From Streptomyces sp. P3 (GTDB taxonomy: Bacteria > Actinomycetota > Actinomycetes > Streptomycetales > Streptomycetaceae), in the NCBI GenBank assembly GCA_016893485.2, contig JAFEKX020000001.1, positions 2,666,001-2,730,000 on the forward strand: a DNA stretch of 64,000 nt. Reading direction: 5' to 3'. Shown here piece by piece: positions 48,208-57,342 of this stretch. The notes under the pieces were generated by a model, which was given only the letters and a program-made list of their open reading frames with translations, ran no database searches and had not been told where the DNA came from. Numbering within the stretch: position 1 is the stretch's first letter; every line of letters begins with the position of its first letter. A program made the translations under genes and the position numbers.

Positions 48208-49624
48208 GTGGCAAGCGTGATTCCGTCCGCGCCCTTAGGAACAGACGCCGCCGCAGGCCGCCTCGGTCTCGGTGCCGCCGCGGGAGCCGTCCCTGGTGGG
48301 GCCGCTGCCGAGCGCCGGTTCCGGTTCGAGCTGGCCGCACATCCGGGTTCCCCGGCCCAGGCGAGACGCCTGACGCGGGCCCGGCTGTCCGGCTGGTCCG
48401 TGTGCGAGGACACCTGCGACACGGCGGTACTCGTCGTCTCCGAGCTGGTCACCAACGCGATCGTGCACACCGCGAGCAGCCACATAGTCTGCGAGCTGCA
48501 CGATGGCGACGACCTGGTGCGGATAGCCGTCCGTGACGAGGGCTGTGCTCCCGGCGAGCCTCATCCGTCCCCGCAGCGGCCCGATGAGGAGCACGGGAGG
48601 GACTGCTTCTCATAGACGGGCTGTGCCGGGCCTGGGGCGCCCAGGAACACGGACCCGGCCTGCTGGTCTGGGCCGACCTGCCGCGGCAGGCGGACCCGGC
48701 GGCGCACGGCCACCACCCGGCCTCCGACCTCGACAGTTCCGTACCGCGCAACGACCTGGGTTGGGGCGCACGACCCAAGCCGGGTCCGTCAGGCGGTTCG
48801 GGCGACGAGGACGAGGCGACGGCACACTTCGGTGCCTTCGAGGATCTGGGCGTATTTCCGGGGCGGGGGCATGGGGTGCCTCCGGCAGCGGGCATGGGGG
48901 TGCCGGCGACTTCGGAGACCTGGATCTCGACGGCTTCGGAGGCCGGGAACACGAAACCGGGGGCGGTCTCGGGAACGGGACCGCCCCTGGGGTTCGGGGT
49001 GGGTTCGAGGACGAGGACGTCCACGGGACCCGGGGCGGCTTCGGAAGCCAGGATGATCATGGAACTGGGGGCGGCCTCGGCAACGGGGACGTCACCGGGA
49101 CGCGGGGCCAGGAGGCCTCGGACCGTTCCGGGCTGCTCGGCCCCGGCGCGGGCGCAGGCGTTGACATCGCTGTCGGCCACGAGGCTGTCGCGGGTCACTT
49201 CAGGGGCCTGGGTCACCAGGACGCCGGCGACCTGCCGGACTCGGTGGAGACCGGGAGTCGGTTCCCTTCGGGGAGTCGGTACCTCTCGGGAGTCCGTTCC
49301 CTTGGGGAGTCGGTACCTCTCGGGGAGTCGTTGCCTCTCGGAGAGTCGGTGCCTCCCGGGGAGTCCGCACCGTTCAAGAGTTCCCCGGCGTTCAAGGACT
49401 CCCCGGCGTTCAGGGATTCCGCCGCGTACGGGGACCCCGCAGCGTTCAGTGATTCCGCAGCGCGTGGAGACTCAGCCACGTACAGAGACTCCACCTCGCA
49501 CGGTGACTCCACCTCACACGGTGACTCCACCGCGCACGGCCACTCCACCCCGCACAGAGACTCCGCCGCGCTCAGGAAAGGCAGTGGATTCGGGGATTTC
49601 GGGACGGGAGTCGAATGGGTGTGA
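48208..49624 (+). CDS. SpoIIAB-like ATPase with hexapeptide-repeat tail
   Basis: The first 160 residues are a GHKL-type ATP-binding domain as in anti-sigma factor kinases: N-box VVSELVTNAIVHTAS, G1 VRDEG, and after restoring one G near 48600 the G2 box GRGLLLIDGLCRAWG followed by GPGLLVWADLP. Such proteins partner XRE/DUF397 pairs. A long low-complexity tail follows: Gly/Asp-rich, then about 18 hexapeptides of GDSTSH or GESVPL type (49255-49590). At least one more one-base break (48650-48880) is needed to reach the tail frame. That frame stops at 49624 overlapping the next start, which supports it as coding. Confidence 0.72.
49255..49590 (+). repeat. 18-bp tandem repeat array coding for hexapeptides
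   Basis: About 18 imperfect 18-base units; early ones resemble GAGTCGGTACCTCTCGGG and late ones GACTCCACCTCGCACGGT. Periodicity stays a multiple of three, giving hexapeptides with a conserved acidic-Ser pair. This fits translation. Confidence 0.8.
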
Positions 49625-50059
49625 GCGGCGTGTCCGGTCCCGGCCAGGTGCTCAGTCTCGACACGCTGGTCCGTCTGGGGCGTGCCCTGCACGGTCCGGA
49701 GGGCACACCCCGGAGACTCGCCGTCCCCGAGGGCATGACGGCCCCGCTGGGTTGCGACGCGGTGGCCGTACCGGCCCGTTTCGGCCCGCTGGTCCTGCCC
49801 CGCCTGCCACGCGTCGGCTGTGTCTACGCCGACGAGACGCACTGGTGGTGGATCGTCCCGTCCGACTCGGACTACGCCCTGGACTGGCCCGCCCCGGCGC
49901 GCTACACCACCGGCGCGCTGGTCCCGGACTCCCCGCACCCCGGGCCTCATCCACAAACCTGACGGCAAGCTGCCGTACACCCCGCCGATCCCGCTGTACC
50001 TCGCGGTATGCCGGGTCACGGGGACCACACCGTCCTGGTCCCGCCCCATCAGCGCGTAG
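49615..50059 (+). CDS. Conserved hypothetical protein downstream of the ATPase
   Basis: About 147 residues. Contains SLDTLVRLGRALHGPEGTPR, PLGCDAVAVPARFGPLVLPR, VCYADETHWWWIVP-like ADETHWWWIVPSDSDYALDW and KLPYTPPIPLYLAVCRVTG. Proteins of this type follow SpoIIAB-like ATPases in Streptomyces; function unknown. ATG 49615 overlaps the preceding stop. One C too many near 49943 shifts the frame; corrected, the stop is at 50059. Confidence 0.8.
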
Positions 50060-50566
50060 CCCTGCGGGGCTTGAGCGGGGGCGGGATTTCTTGCGGGGCA
50101 CCGATTCCCCGCACCGGGCCGGGACTGTTGCGAGCGGGTAAGCCGTGGGGCACCCGCTTACGGCAGTCCCGGCCCGGGTTGCCCAGAGCGCGGGCAAGGG
50201 CGGGGCTACGAGGGCCGAGGTTGCCCATGCCTCCGGCTTGAGCCGCGGGCTGTCGGAAGGGCCGTAGAAGCGAGCTGTCCCGCGCGAAGGATCGGCGACC
50301 CGGGAACACAACGGGGCTGCGAAAGCCGGAGTCCGAGCACGCCGACGAAACACCCCGCCGGGTGAGACGCCCGCTGTTAGGGGCGCGGGGAACTGCGCGA
50401 CCAGCCACCACCGGGCCGCAGCCAAACCACGGCCCAAGCCCACCCGGCAGCGCAGCGCCCCACGCGGCGTACGCCCGCGCACCCCCGCCCCCACCCTCCC
50501 GCGCTCTCCCCAGAGCCGCCCCGCCCCGCGATAGTGGCCGTTCGTCCACGATCGGGGAGGTCGGCG
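50060..50566. other. Intergenic region with a dispersed repeat element
   Basis: No gene seen. The right half includes the dispersed element at 50379-50406. GTAAGC (50138) and GCTTAC (50155) form a small inverted repeat. The frame that runs in from the ABC gene has no start with a ribosome site before 50567. Confidence 0.5.
50379..50406 (+). repeat. Dispersed Streptomyces intergenic element, copy 1
   Basis: AGGGGCGCGGGGAACTGCGC followed by GACCAGCC. The same sequence occurs at 62364-62390 and inverted at 62307-62336. I remember this element as common between genes in Streptomyces genomes. Confidence 0.75.
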
Positions 50567-52506
50567 ATGAGCAAGGGGGACTCGGGGCCGGGGTGCCGTC
50601 CGCGTCGGAGCAACTGCTCTTCGGCGGGCCCCTGCGGTACGACATGGGATGGAACCAGCACAACGGCGCGTTCCTGGAGCTGAGCTTCCGGTCGATGGTG
50701 ACCCGGCTGCCGGCGATGCTGGGGTCGAGTTTCCGCCTGGCGTGGCAGGCCGATCCGAAGGCCGCGCGGACGGTACTGGCCGCCGAGGCCGGCCGGGGTG
50801 CCACCCAGGCGGTGAGTCTGCTCGCGGTGAACAGCGTGCTGGCCCGCCTGATCACCGGCGGTGCCATCGACGAACGGCTGCGCGGAGCCGTACCCGCACT
50901 GGTCACGATGGCCGCCGTGATGCTCGTAGGCGCACTCCTGCGAGCCGCGTCCACGTACGCGACCGGGCGACTTGAGCCGAAGGTCGAGCGGGTCGCCACC
51001 GAGCTGTATCTCGAGCGCGCGGCCTCCGTGGAGCTGTCCGCGATCGAGGACCACGCGTTCCACAAGCTGCTGGACACCGCGAGTTACGGCGCCTCCTCGG
51101 CCCGCCGCATGATCTCGCAGGCGACCAGCGTGATGAACGCGCTGATCTCCCTGATCACGGCGGCGGGCGTCCTGACCGTGCTGCACCCGGCCCTGCTCCC
51201 GCTGCTGGCGACGATGACCCTGCCCAGCGCGTGGGGCGCGCTGACGAACGCGCGTCGGCAGTACGAGTCGTTCCACACCTGGGTGCAGCACGCCCGCGCC
51301 GGTCATCTCCTCAGCGATCTGCTGACGGAACCGGAGGCGGCCCCGGAGATCCGCGTGCACGGCGTGGGCCCGTTCCTGCTGCACCACTTTCACGAGATGT
51401 CGGAGAGCGCGGAGGCGGAACAGGCCCGGCTGGCCCGTCTCGCGGCCCGCACCGGTCTGATCGCGGCGACCTGGACCGGCCTCGCGACGACGGCGACGTA
51501 CGCGACGCTCGGCGGGCTGCTGCTGTCCGGCGCGATGGCGCTCTCCGTGGCGGGTACGGCGGTGATCGCGATCCGCACCGGCTCCGCGAGCCTCGACAAC
51601 CTCGTCCTGGCGGTCAACCAGCTGCATCAGGAGGCCCTGTTCGTGGGCGACCTGCAGAAGCTGTACGGGGAGGCGGCCGAGCGGGCGATCCCGGTCGGCG
51701 GGGCCACGCTGCCGGAGGAGCCGCGCGAGATCCGCTTCGAGAACGTCACGTTCAGCTACCCGGGCGAGGCCACCCACCCCGCGCTCGACGACGTCACCCT
51801 CGCCCTCCCGCTGGGCCGGATCATCGCCCTGGTCGGTGAGAACGGCTCCGGCAAGACGACCCTGGTCAAGCTGCTGGCGGGGCTGTACCGCCCGGACCGG
51901 GGCCGCATCCTGTGGGACGGCGTCGACGCGGTGACCGCCGACCGGCGCCAACTCGCGGACCGGATCGCGATGGTGGCCCAGAACTTCAAGCGCTGGCCGT
52001 TCACCGCCCGCGTCAACGTGGCCGTCGGCCGGTCCGCAGCCCCGCTCACCGACGAGCGGGTGGCCGACGCGGTCGCCGAGGCCGGCGCTCAGGACGTGGT
52101 CGCGGATCTGCCGCGCGGCCTGGACACCCTGCTGGCCCGCAACTTCAGCGGCGGCCACGAGCTGTCCGGCGGCCAGTGGCAGCGGCTGGGCATCGCGCGG
52201 GCCGCCTACCGCAAGGGGCGCATCCTGATCGTGGACGAACCGACGGCGGCCCTCGACGCCCGGGCCGAGCTGGAGGTCTTCGAGAAGATCCGCGCGCTGG
52301 CCGGCACCGGCCAGACGGTCGTGCTGATCACGCACCGGCTGGCGTCCGTACGCCACGCGGATGTGGTGCATGTGCTCGATCAGGGGCGGCTGGTGGAGTC
52401 CGGGACGCCCGACGAACTGCTCGCGAGCGGCGGGCTGTACGCGGAGCTGTACGCGCTCCAGGCGGACCAGTTCACGGCGAAGCTGCCCGCCCCGAAGGCG
52501 GGCTGA
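50567..52506 (+). CDS. ABC transporter, fused permease and ATPase
   Basis: Exporter half-transporter of about 646 residues, probably a homodimer. Six membrane helices lie in residues 60-310; the ATPase has Walker A LVGENGSGKTTLVKLLAGLY, Q-loop MVAQNFKRWPF, signature LSGGQWQRLGIARA, Walker B ILIVDEPTAALD and switch His in VLITHRLASV. ATG 50567 follows GGGGAGG by 6 bases but needs one base restored between 50575 and 50600. The substrate is unknown; the type is often linked to peptides or lipids, and no such gene is adjacent. Confidence 0.88.
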
Positions 52507-52510
52507 CCTC

Positions 52511-52732
52511 TCAGGCGGCGGCGTCGACGACGTCGCCGCTGCGCACGATCACCAGGAACGCGTCGGTCGCGATGTCCATGACGACCTCAGCCTGCAGGCC
52601 CTCCAGACGGCGCGCCTGCGCGAACTCCTCCGCCGGCCACGAGCCACGCGGCCCGCCGGCGGGAAAGCGCTCAAGCACCATTCGCCCGTTCACCTTGTAC
52701 CTCCCTGTCGTGCTGAACTCGGAGCGCCCCAT
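52511..52732 (-). CDS. Small hypothetical protein
   Basis: 73 residues, unbroken: starts MGRSEFSTTGRYKVNGRMVL, ends AFLVIVRSGDVVDAAA. The middle (RRLEGLQAEVVMDIATDA) looks like a helix and strand. No family recognised. Codon use is normal for the window, and the stop lies 4 bases past the convergent ABC stop. Bases 52733-52863 hold a weak CAGTAC/GTACTG inverted repeat only. Confidence 0.6.
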   Translation of the reverse strand: MGRSEFSTTGRYKVNGRMVLERFPAGGPRGSWPAEEFAQARRLEGLQAEVVMDIATDAFLVIVRSGDVVDAAA

Positions 52733-52863
52733 GACGTCTCGTGGAGGAGACCGTCGTGAAGCCTCACTGAGTTAAACGCCGACAGTACGGTGAACGGCTC
52801 GCGAAGTGACGGTACTGAGACATAGTCGACACCCGGTCGCGTACTTTCTCCGCACTTTCCGTA

Positions 52864-53553
52864 TCAGTCCTGGTACTCGTCGTGATAAAGCACGCGTGCG
52901 CTGCCGGCGGGCGCCCCCAGCGCCGACGCGCGCCCCTTGGGCTCCTCCCACTCCTCCTGCCGCCCCAGCGCGGTCAGGTCAAGGAAGGTGGTGGTCGAGC
53001 CGAGCCCGTCGAGCCCGCGCTCATAGGTCGAGTAGGTGTGGAACACCCGGTCGCGGTCCCGCAGGAAGCAGCTGACACCGGGCCGCTCGACAGGCTCCCC
53101 GTCCCCGACCAACGTCACCTCGAAGTCCCAGTTGAAGTCCCCGCCGTAGGACGAGTACCAGGGCAGCGTCCACCCCATCCGCGCCTTGAACGGCAGGATC
53201 TTCGTGTACGGCGCCCTCGACACGGCGGCGAAGGTGGTGCCGCGTGCCTTCAGATGGGACAGGTGTCCGATCTGGTCCAGGAACGCCGAGCAGCTGCTGC
53301 AGCCCGCGTCCCACTCGGGCGCGAACATGAAGTGGTAGACGACGAGTTGGCCGCGTCCGTCGAAGAGGTCGAGCAGGGAGGCCTTCCCGTCGCCGCCCTC
53401 GAAGAGGTAGTCCTTGTCGACCTCCACCATGGGCAGCCGGCGCCGCTCGGCGTTGAGCGCGTCACGCGCACGCGTGGCCGCCTTCTCCTTGACCAGCAGT
53501 TCCTCGCGCGCCGCGCGCCACTGCGCACGCGAGACGATCTCCGGAAGCGACAT
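52864..53553 (-). CDS. DUF899 thioredoxin-like protein
   Basis: 229 residues, unbroken, of the DUF899 (AhpC/TSA-like) family. Motifs: LPEIVSRAQWRAAREELLVK at the start, KDYLFEGGDGKASLLDLFDG, YHFMFAPEWDAGCSSCSAFL with a Cys-x-x-Cys at the thioredoxin position, and WTLPWYSSYGGDFNWDFEV. Role unknown; redox activity is plausible from the cysteines. Start ATG 53553 follows AGGAGGG. Bases 53554-53668 show no gene. Confidence 0.92.
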   Translation of the reverse strand: MSLPEIVSRAQWRAAREELLVKEKAATRARDALNAERRRLPMVEVDKDYLFEGGDGKASLLDLFDGRGQLVVYHFMFAPEWDAGCSSCSAFLDQIGHLSHLKARGTTFAAVSRAPYTKILPFKARMGWTLPWYSSYGGDFNWDFEVTLVGDGEPVERPGVSCFLRDRDRVFHTYSTYERGLDGLGSTTTFLDLTALGRQEEWEEPKGRASALGAPAGSARVLYHDEYQD

Positions 53554-53668
53554 GGGCCCTCCTGTGGCAACGGTCCGTTGAGGGGTGGACCGGAGGGAGG
53601 ACGGGAACTCATCGCTGCCACCGAAAAACTTCGGAAGGACTTCTCCCGTATGCCACGGGCGTCTTCCT

Positions 53669-54850
53669 CTACTTCTTTCTGTACGTCACCGGGAGCGCGG
53701 CGAGTCCCCGTGCGCGCAGCGAGGGCCGCCACCGCACCTCGTCCTCCGCGACGGCCAACTCCAGCCGCGGGAACCGCTCCAGCAGCGCGGCCAGCGCGAT
53801 CTCCGTCTCTGCGCGGGCGAGCGGCGCGCCCAGGCAGTAGTGGATGCCCTGGCCGAGCGCGAGATGCCCGGAGGTGTCGCGGGCGAGGTCGAGCCGGTCG
53901 GGGTCGGGGAAGCGCTCCGGGTCACGGTTGGCGGCGGACGCGGACACCCAGACCGTCTCACCGGCCGGGATCGTGACCCCGCCGATGGTGACGTCCTCGA
54001 CGGGGAAACGCCGGATGGCGAGCAGCGCGGGCCCTTCGTACCGCAGGAACTCCTCTACGGCGGCGGGGAGTCGGGCGGGGTCGGCGCGCAACGCGGCCAG
54101 CTGCTCCGGGTGTTGGAGCAGGGCGAGCACCGCGTTGCCGATGAGCTGGACGGTGTTCTCGTACCCGGCGAAGAGGATGAGGAAGGCGAGGGACATCAGC
54201 TCGTCCTCGCTGAGCCGGTCGCCCTCGTCGCGCACGGCGATCAGGTCGGAGAGGAGGTCGTCGCCGGGCTCTTCCCGTTTGTCGGCGAGGAGCCGGGTGA
54301 AGAAGCCGAGCATCGCGACGACGGCGTGCTTGCCGGCCTCGGGTGGTGTCCCGGGGCGGGTGCGACGAGGGTGTCGGTCCACACCCGGAAGTCCCGCCGG
54401 TGCCGGTCGGGCACGCCGAGGAGGTCGCAGATGACGGTGATGGGGAGGGGCGCGGCGTAGGCGGCGACGAGGTCGGTGTCGCCCGACTCGCCCAGTGTGT
54501 CGAGGAGTTGGTCGGCGGTGCGCCGGATCGGCGTACGGAGCCGCTCCGTTCGGCGCGGGTGAACGCGCGGCCGACCAGGCGGCGGATGCGGGTGTGGTCC
54601 GGCGGGTCCATGTTGAGGAGGTTCGCGTCGAGCGCGGGCGGCAGCGAGAACCCCTTGTACGTCCCGGCCGTGGCATGCCTCTTGTCCAGCGAGAGACGGG
54701 GTCGGCCAGCGCCGCCCGTACGTCGTCGTACCGGGTGACGAGCCAGGCGGGGGTACCGTCGGGGCCGGCGATGCGGTGCACGGGGGCGCTGTCGCGCAGG
54801 CGCCGGTACACGTCGTACGGGTGGTCGAGAAGGCCGTCCGCGAGATCCAT
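53669..54850 (-). CDS. Cytochrome P450
   Basis: Soluble haem mono-oxygenase of about 400 residues. I-helix [21 protein letters not shown]-helix EEFLRYEGP, and haem loop [20 protein letters not shown] with the Cys ligand (the usual Phe is Leu). Frame changes near 54690, 54540 and 54355 are single-base. It starts 22 bases after the amidohydrolase gene ends, so both are likely one transcript. Substrate unknown; redox partners are not adjacent. Confidence 0.9.
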   Translation of the reverse strand: MDLADGLLDHPYDVYRRLRDSAPVHRIAGPDGTPAWLVTRYDDVRAALADPVSRWTRGMPRPGRTRGSRCRPRSTRTSSTWTRRTTPASAAWSAARSPAPNGAAPYADPAHRRPTPRHTGRVGRHRPRRRLRRAPPHHRHLRPPRRARPAPAGLPGVDRHPRRTRPGTPPEAGKHAVVAMLGFFTRLLADKREEPGDDLLSDLIAVRDEGDRLSEDELMSLAFLILFAGYENTVQLIGNAVLALLQHPEQLAALRADPARLPAAVEEFLRYEGPALLAIRRFPVEDVTIGGVTIPAGETVWVSASAANRDPERFPDPDRLDLARDTSGHLALGQGIHYCLGAPLARAETEIALAALLERFPRLELAVAEDEVRWRPSLRARGLAALPVTYRKK

Positions 54851-54872
54851 GGGGCCAGCCTAGAGGCGCGGC

Positions 54873-56231
54873 TCAGGTGTCGTATTCCTGGATCCGCCGG
54901 CCATGACTCCGGTCGACGAGGGCGGGCAGCCGCTCCTCCAACTCCCTTACGACGGCGGGTACATCGAGCGTGAGCAGCTCGCGGTCGCGCATGAGGACGC
55001 GGCCGTCGACGATCGTGGTGCGGACGTCGGCGGAGCGGGCGCTGTGCACGAGGGTCGCGGCGAGGTCGTGCACGGGCTGGGTGTGCGGCCCGGTGAGGTC
55101 GACGAGGATGATGTCGGCCCGGCGGCCCGGTGCGATGGACCCGATCGAGTCGCCGAGTCCGACCGCCCGCGCGCTCTGGAGGGTTGCGTGGTGCAGGGCT
55201 TGACGGGACGTCAGCCAGCGGGGGTCGCCTTCGGTGGACTTCTGGATCAGCGAGGTGAGCGCCATCGACCCCATACGTCGAGGGAGTTGTTGGAGGCGGC
55301 GCCGTCCGTGGCGAGTCCGACCGGGATGCCGAGGGCGCGCAGGGCGCGGATCGGAGTGGTACCGGGCCAGGCGAACTTGAGGTATCCCCGGGGCGCGGTG
55401 GCGACCGCCGTACGGCCGCTCGAGCGCTCCAGGACGGGGAGGTCGCGGTCGATGATGCCGGTGCCGTGGGCGATGAGCAGGTCGGTGGCCAACAGGCCCG
55501 CGCGGTCGAGGACTTCGATGGGGGTGAGGCCGTGGCGGGCGAGGCTGGTGTCGGTCTGGTCGCGGTTCTCGGCGGCGTGGAGGTGGACGGGGAGGCCGTG
55601 TTCCAGGGCGAGTTGGGCGGTGGTGGCGAGGTCGGCGTCGGTGACCGTGTAGGGGGCGTGCGGGGCGAGCGCGGTGGTGATGCGGCCGTCGGCGGTGCCC
55701 CGGTGCCGTAGCGCGAACTCCAGGGATTTCTCCCGGCCTTGAGGACCCTGGAGAGGAGAAGTAGGCCTCGCCGAGGTGGGCGCGGAGACCGCACTCGGCG
55801 ACGACCGCGGCGACCGTGTCCATGGAGAAGTAGTGGTCGGCGAAGCAGGTGACCCCGGCGCGGATCATCTCGGCGCAGGCGAGTCGTGCCCCCAACTCCA
55901 CGTCTTTCGCGGTGAGGTTGGACTCGACGGGCCATACGACGTCGTTGAACCACTCCTCCGTGGGCAGGTCCTCGGCGAGCCCGCGCAGCGCGACCATCGG
56001 GGCGTGGGTGTGGCAGTTGACCAGCCCCGGCAGGGCGACCTGGCCGCGCGCGTCGATGCGTTCGAGGGCGGTGAGTCCGGTGGCCGCCGCCTCCGCCGCC
56101 CCGCCGACGGACTCGATTCGCCCGTCCCGTACGACGATCGCCGCGTCCTGTTCGAAGGCGACGCGCTCCTGGTCGTCGTGGACGAGGACGGTGCAGCCGG
56201 TGATGAGGAGATCGGCGGGAGAGTGGCTCAC
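54873..56231 (-). CDS. Amidohydrolase, cytosine deaminase-like (TrzN/MtaD group)
   Basis: Metal-dependent deaminase or hydrolase, about 455 residues. N-terminal beta-sandwich (LLITGCTVLVHDD), metal motif LPGLVNCHTHAPMVALRGLA, catalytic region HGTGI and PVGLATDGAASNNSLDVW with the conserved Asp, and PGRRADIILVDLTGPH at the end. Frame changes near 55745, 55690 and 55275 are single bases or short runs. Relatives act on S-adenosylhomocysteine, 5'-methylthioadenosine, 8-oxoguanine or triazines; which applies is unclear. First gene of a pair with the P450. Confidence 0.87.
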   Translation of the reverse strand: MSHSPADLLITGCTVLVHDDQERVAFEQDAAIVVRDGRIESVGGAAEAAATGLTALERIDARGQVALPGLVNCHTHAPMVALRGLAEDLPTEEWFNDVVWPVESNLTAKDVELGARLACAEMIRAGVTCFADHYFSMDTVAAVVAECGLRAHLGEAYFSSPGSSRPGEIPGVRATAPGHRRRPHHHRARPARPLHGHRRRPRHHRPTRPGTRPPRPPPRRREPRPDRHQPRPPRPHPHRSPRPRGPVGHRPAHRPRHRHHRPRPPRPGALERPYGGRHRAPGIPQVRLARYHSDPRPARPRHPGRTRHGRRRLQQLPRRMGSMALTSLIQKSTEGDPRWLTSRQALHHATLQSARAVGLGDSIGSIAPGRRADIILVDLTGPHTQPVHDLAATLVHSARSADVRTTIVDGRVLMRDRELLTLDVPAVVRELEERLPALVDRSHGRRIQEYDT

Positions 56232-56327
56232 ACTCCCAACGTACGACGCCGTCCTCGCCTCGGGTGAGCCGGACCGCGCATCCTGGCGTGGCGCTGTCGC
56301 GAGCCGCCCAGGACCAGCACGCTTACC

Positions 56328-56380
56328 TCACGACCAAGGCTTCTGGCGCACGAACAGAGCGTCACGACCAAGGCTTCTGG
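56328..56380. repeat. 19-bp direct repeat upstream of the EEP nuclease gene
   Basis: TCACGACCAAGGCTTCTGG occurs at 56328-56346 and 56362-56380, identical, 34 bases apart. The second copy ends just before the ribosome binding site of the gene at 56392. The rest of 56232-56391 shows no gene. Confidence 0.85.
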
Positions 56381-56391
56381 AAGGGGCCCGC

Positions 56392-57342
56392 ATGCTCCTC
56401 GGCACCTGGAATCTGGAGAACCTGTACCGCCCCGGCGGCCCGTCCGGCCCCAAGGACAAGGCCACCTACGAGACGAAGCTCGCCTCCCTCGCCGCCGTGA
56501 TCACGGAACTCGACCCGGTGCTGCTCGGCGTCCAGGAGGTCGGCGACCCCGCGGCGCTCGACGACCTGGCCGGGCTGCTGGACGGCGAGTGGCACACCGC
56601 CCTGTCCACGCATCCGGACGTCCGGGGCATCCGGGTCGGCTTCCTCAGCCGGACGGAACCCCGGGTCGTCGCCGACACGAACGCGTTCCCGGCGCAGCTG
56701 CGCCCGGTGCAGTCCGACGACGCGGGCGCCGAGGAACCGGGCGCGGGCCGCGGCCTGTTGGCGGTCGAGGTGGAGACGCCGACCGGCCCCCTGACGGTGG
56801 CGGTGGCCCACCTGAAGTCGAAGCTGCTGACCTACCCGGGCGAGCGTTTCTTCCCGCACGACGAGGGCGAACGGGCCCGCTACGGCGCCTACGCCCTCTA
56901 CCGCCGCGCCGCCGAGGCGGCGACCCTGCGCGCGCTGGCCGACGAGCTGCTCGCCGGTGAGGGCCGCACCCGGGACGTGGCCGTCCTCGGCGACATGAAC
57001 GACGAGGTGCAGGCCGCGACCACGCAGATCCTGCTCGGCCCGCCCGGTTCGGAGATCGGCACGTCCGGCTACGACCGCCCGGACCAGGGCGACGCGGTCC
57101 GCCTGTGGGACGTGGCCCCGCTGATCCCCGCCGACCAGCGCTACTCCCGGATCAACTCCGGGCGCCGCGAACTGATCGACCACATCCTTGCCAGCCATCA
57201 CCTGGTCCACCGGGTGACGGCGGCGGGGACGGGCCTGCCGGGCGAGGGAGCGCCTCAACTGCCGTCCGTGGGACCGGATCCGGCGGCGCGGCGGGAGGCG
57301 CCGGGGTCGGATCACGCACCGGTGTGGGTGCGGGTGGAGTAG
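56392..57342 (+). CDS. Endonuclease/exonuclease/phosphatase family protein
   Basis: DNase I-like fold hydrolase, 316 residues, unbroken. Motifs in order: LGTWNLENLYRPGG (Asn), LLGVQEVGDP (catalytic Glu), VAVAHLKSKLL, VAVLGDMNDEVQ (Asp, Asn) and SDHAPVWVRV (Asp, His). No signal peptide. Start ATG 56392 follows GGAAGGGG. Substrate may be DNA, a phospholipid or a sugar phosphate. Its 3' end converges on, and as read overlaps, the FUSC-like gene. Confidence 0.9.
   Translation: MLLGTWNLENLYRPGGPSGPKDKATYETKLASLAAVITELDPVLLGVQEVGDPAALDDLAGLLDGEWHTALSTHPDVRGIRVGFLSRTEPRVVADTNAFPAQLRPVQSDDAGAEEPGAGRGLLAVEVETPTGPLTVAVAHLKSKLLTYPGERFFPHDEGERARYGAYALYRRAAEAATLRALADELLAGEGRTRDVAVLGDMNDEVQAATTQILLGPPGSEIGTSGYDRPDQGDAVRLWDVAPLIPADQRYSRINSGRRELIDHILASHHLVHRVTAAGTGLPGEGAPQLPSVGPDPAARREAPGSDHAPVWVRVE

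Noticed and set aside
48449..49216. Leftward open frame antisense to the ATPase tail
   Set aside because: Shadow frame of a repeat-rich GC region; lacks a ribosome site, and the plus-strand frame is anchored by the ATPase motifs.
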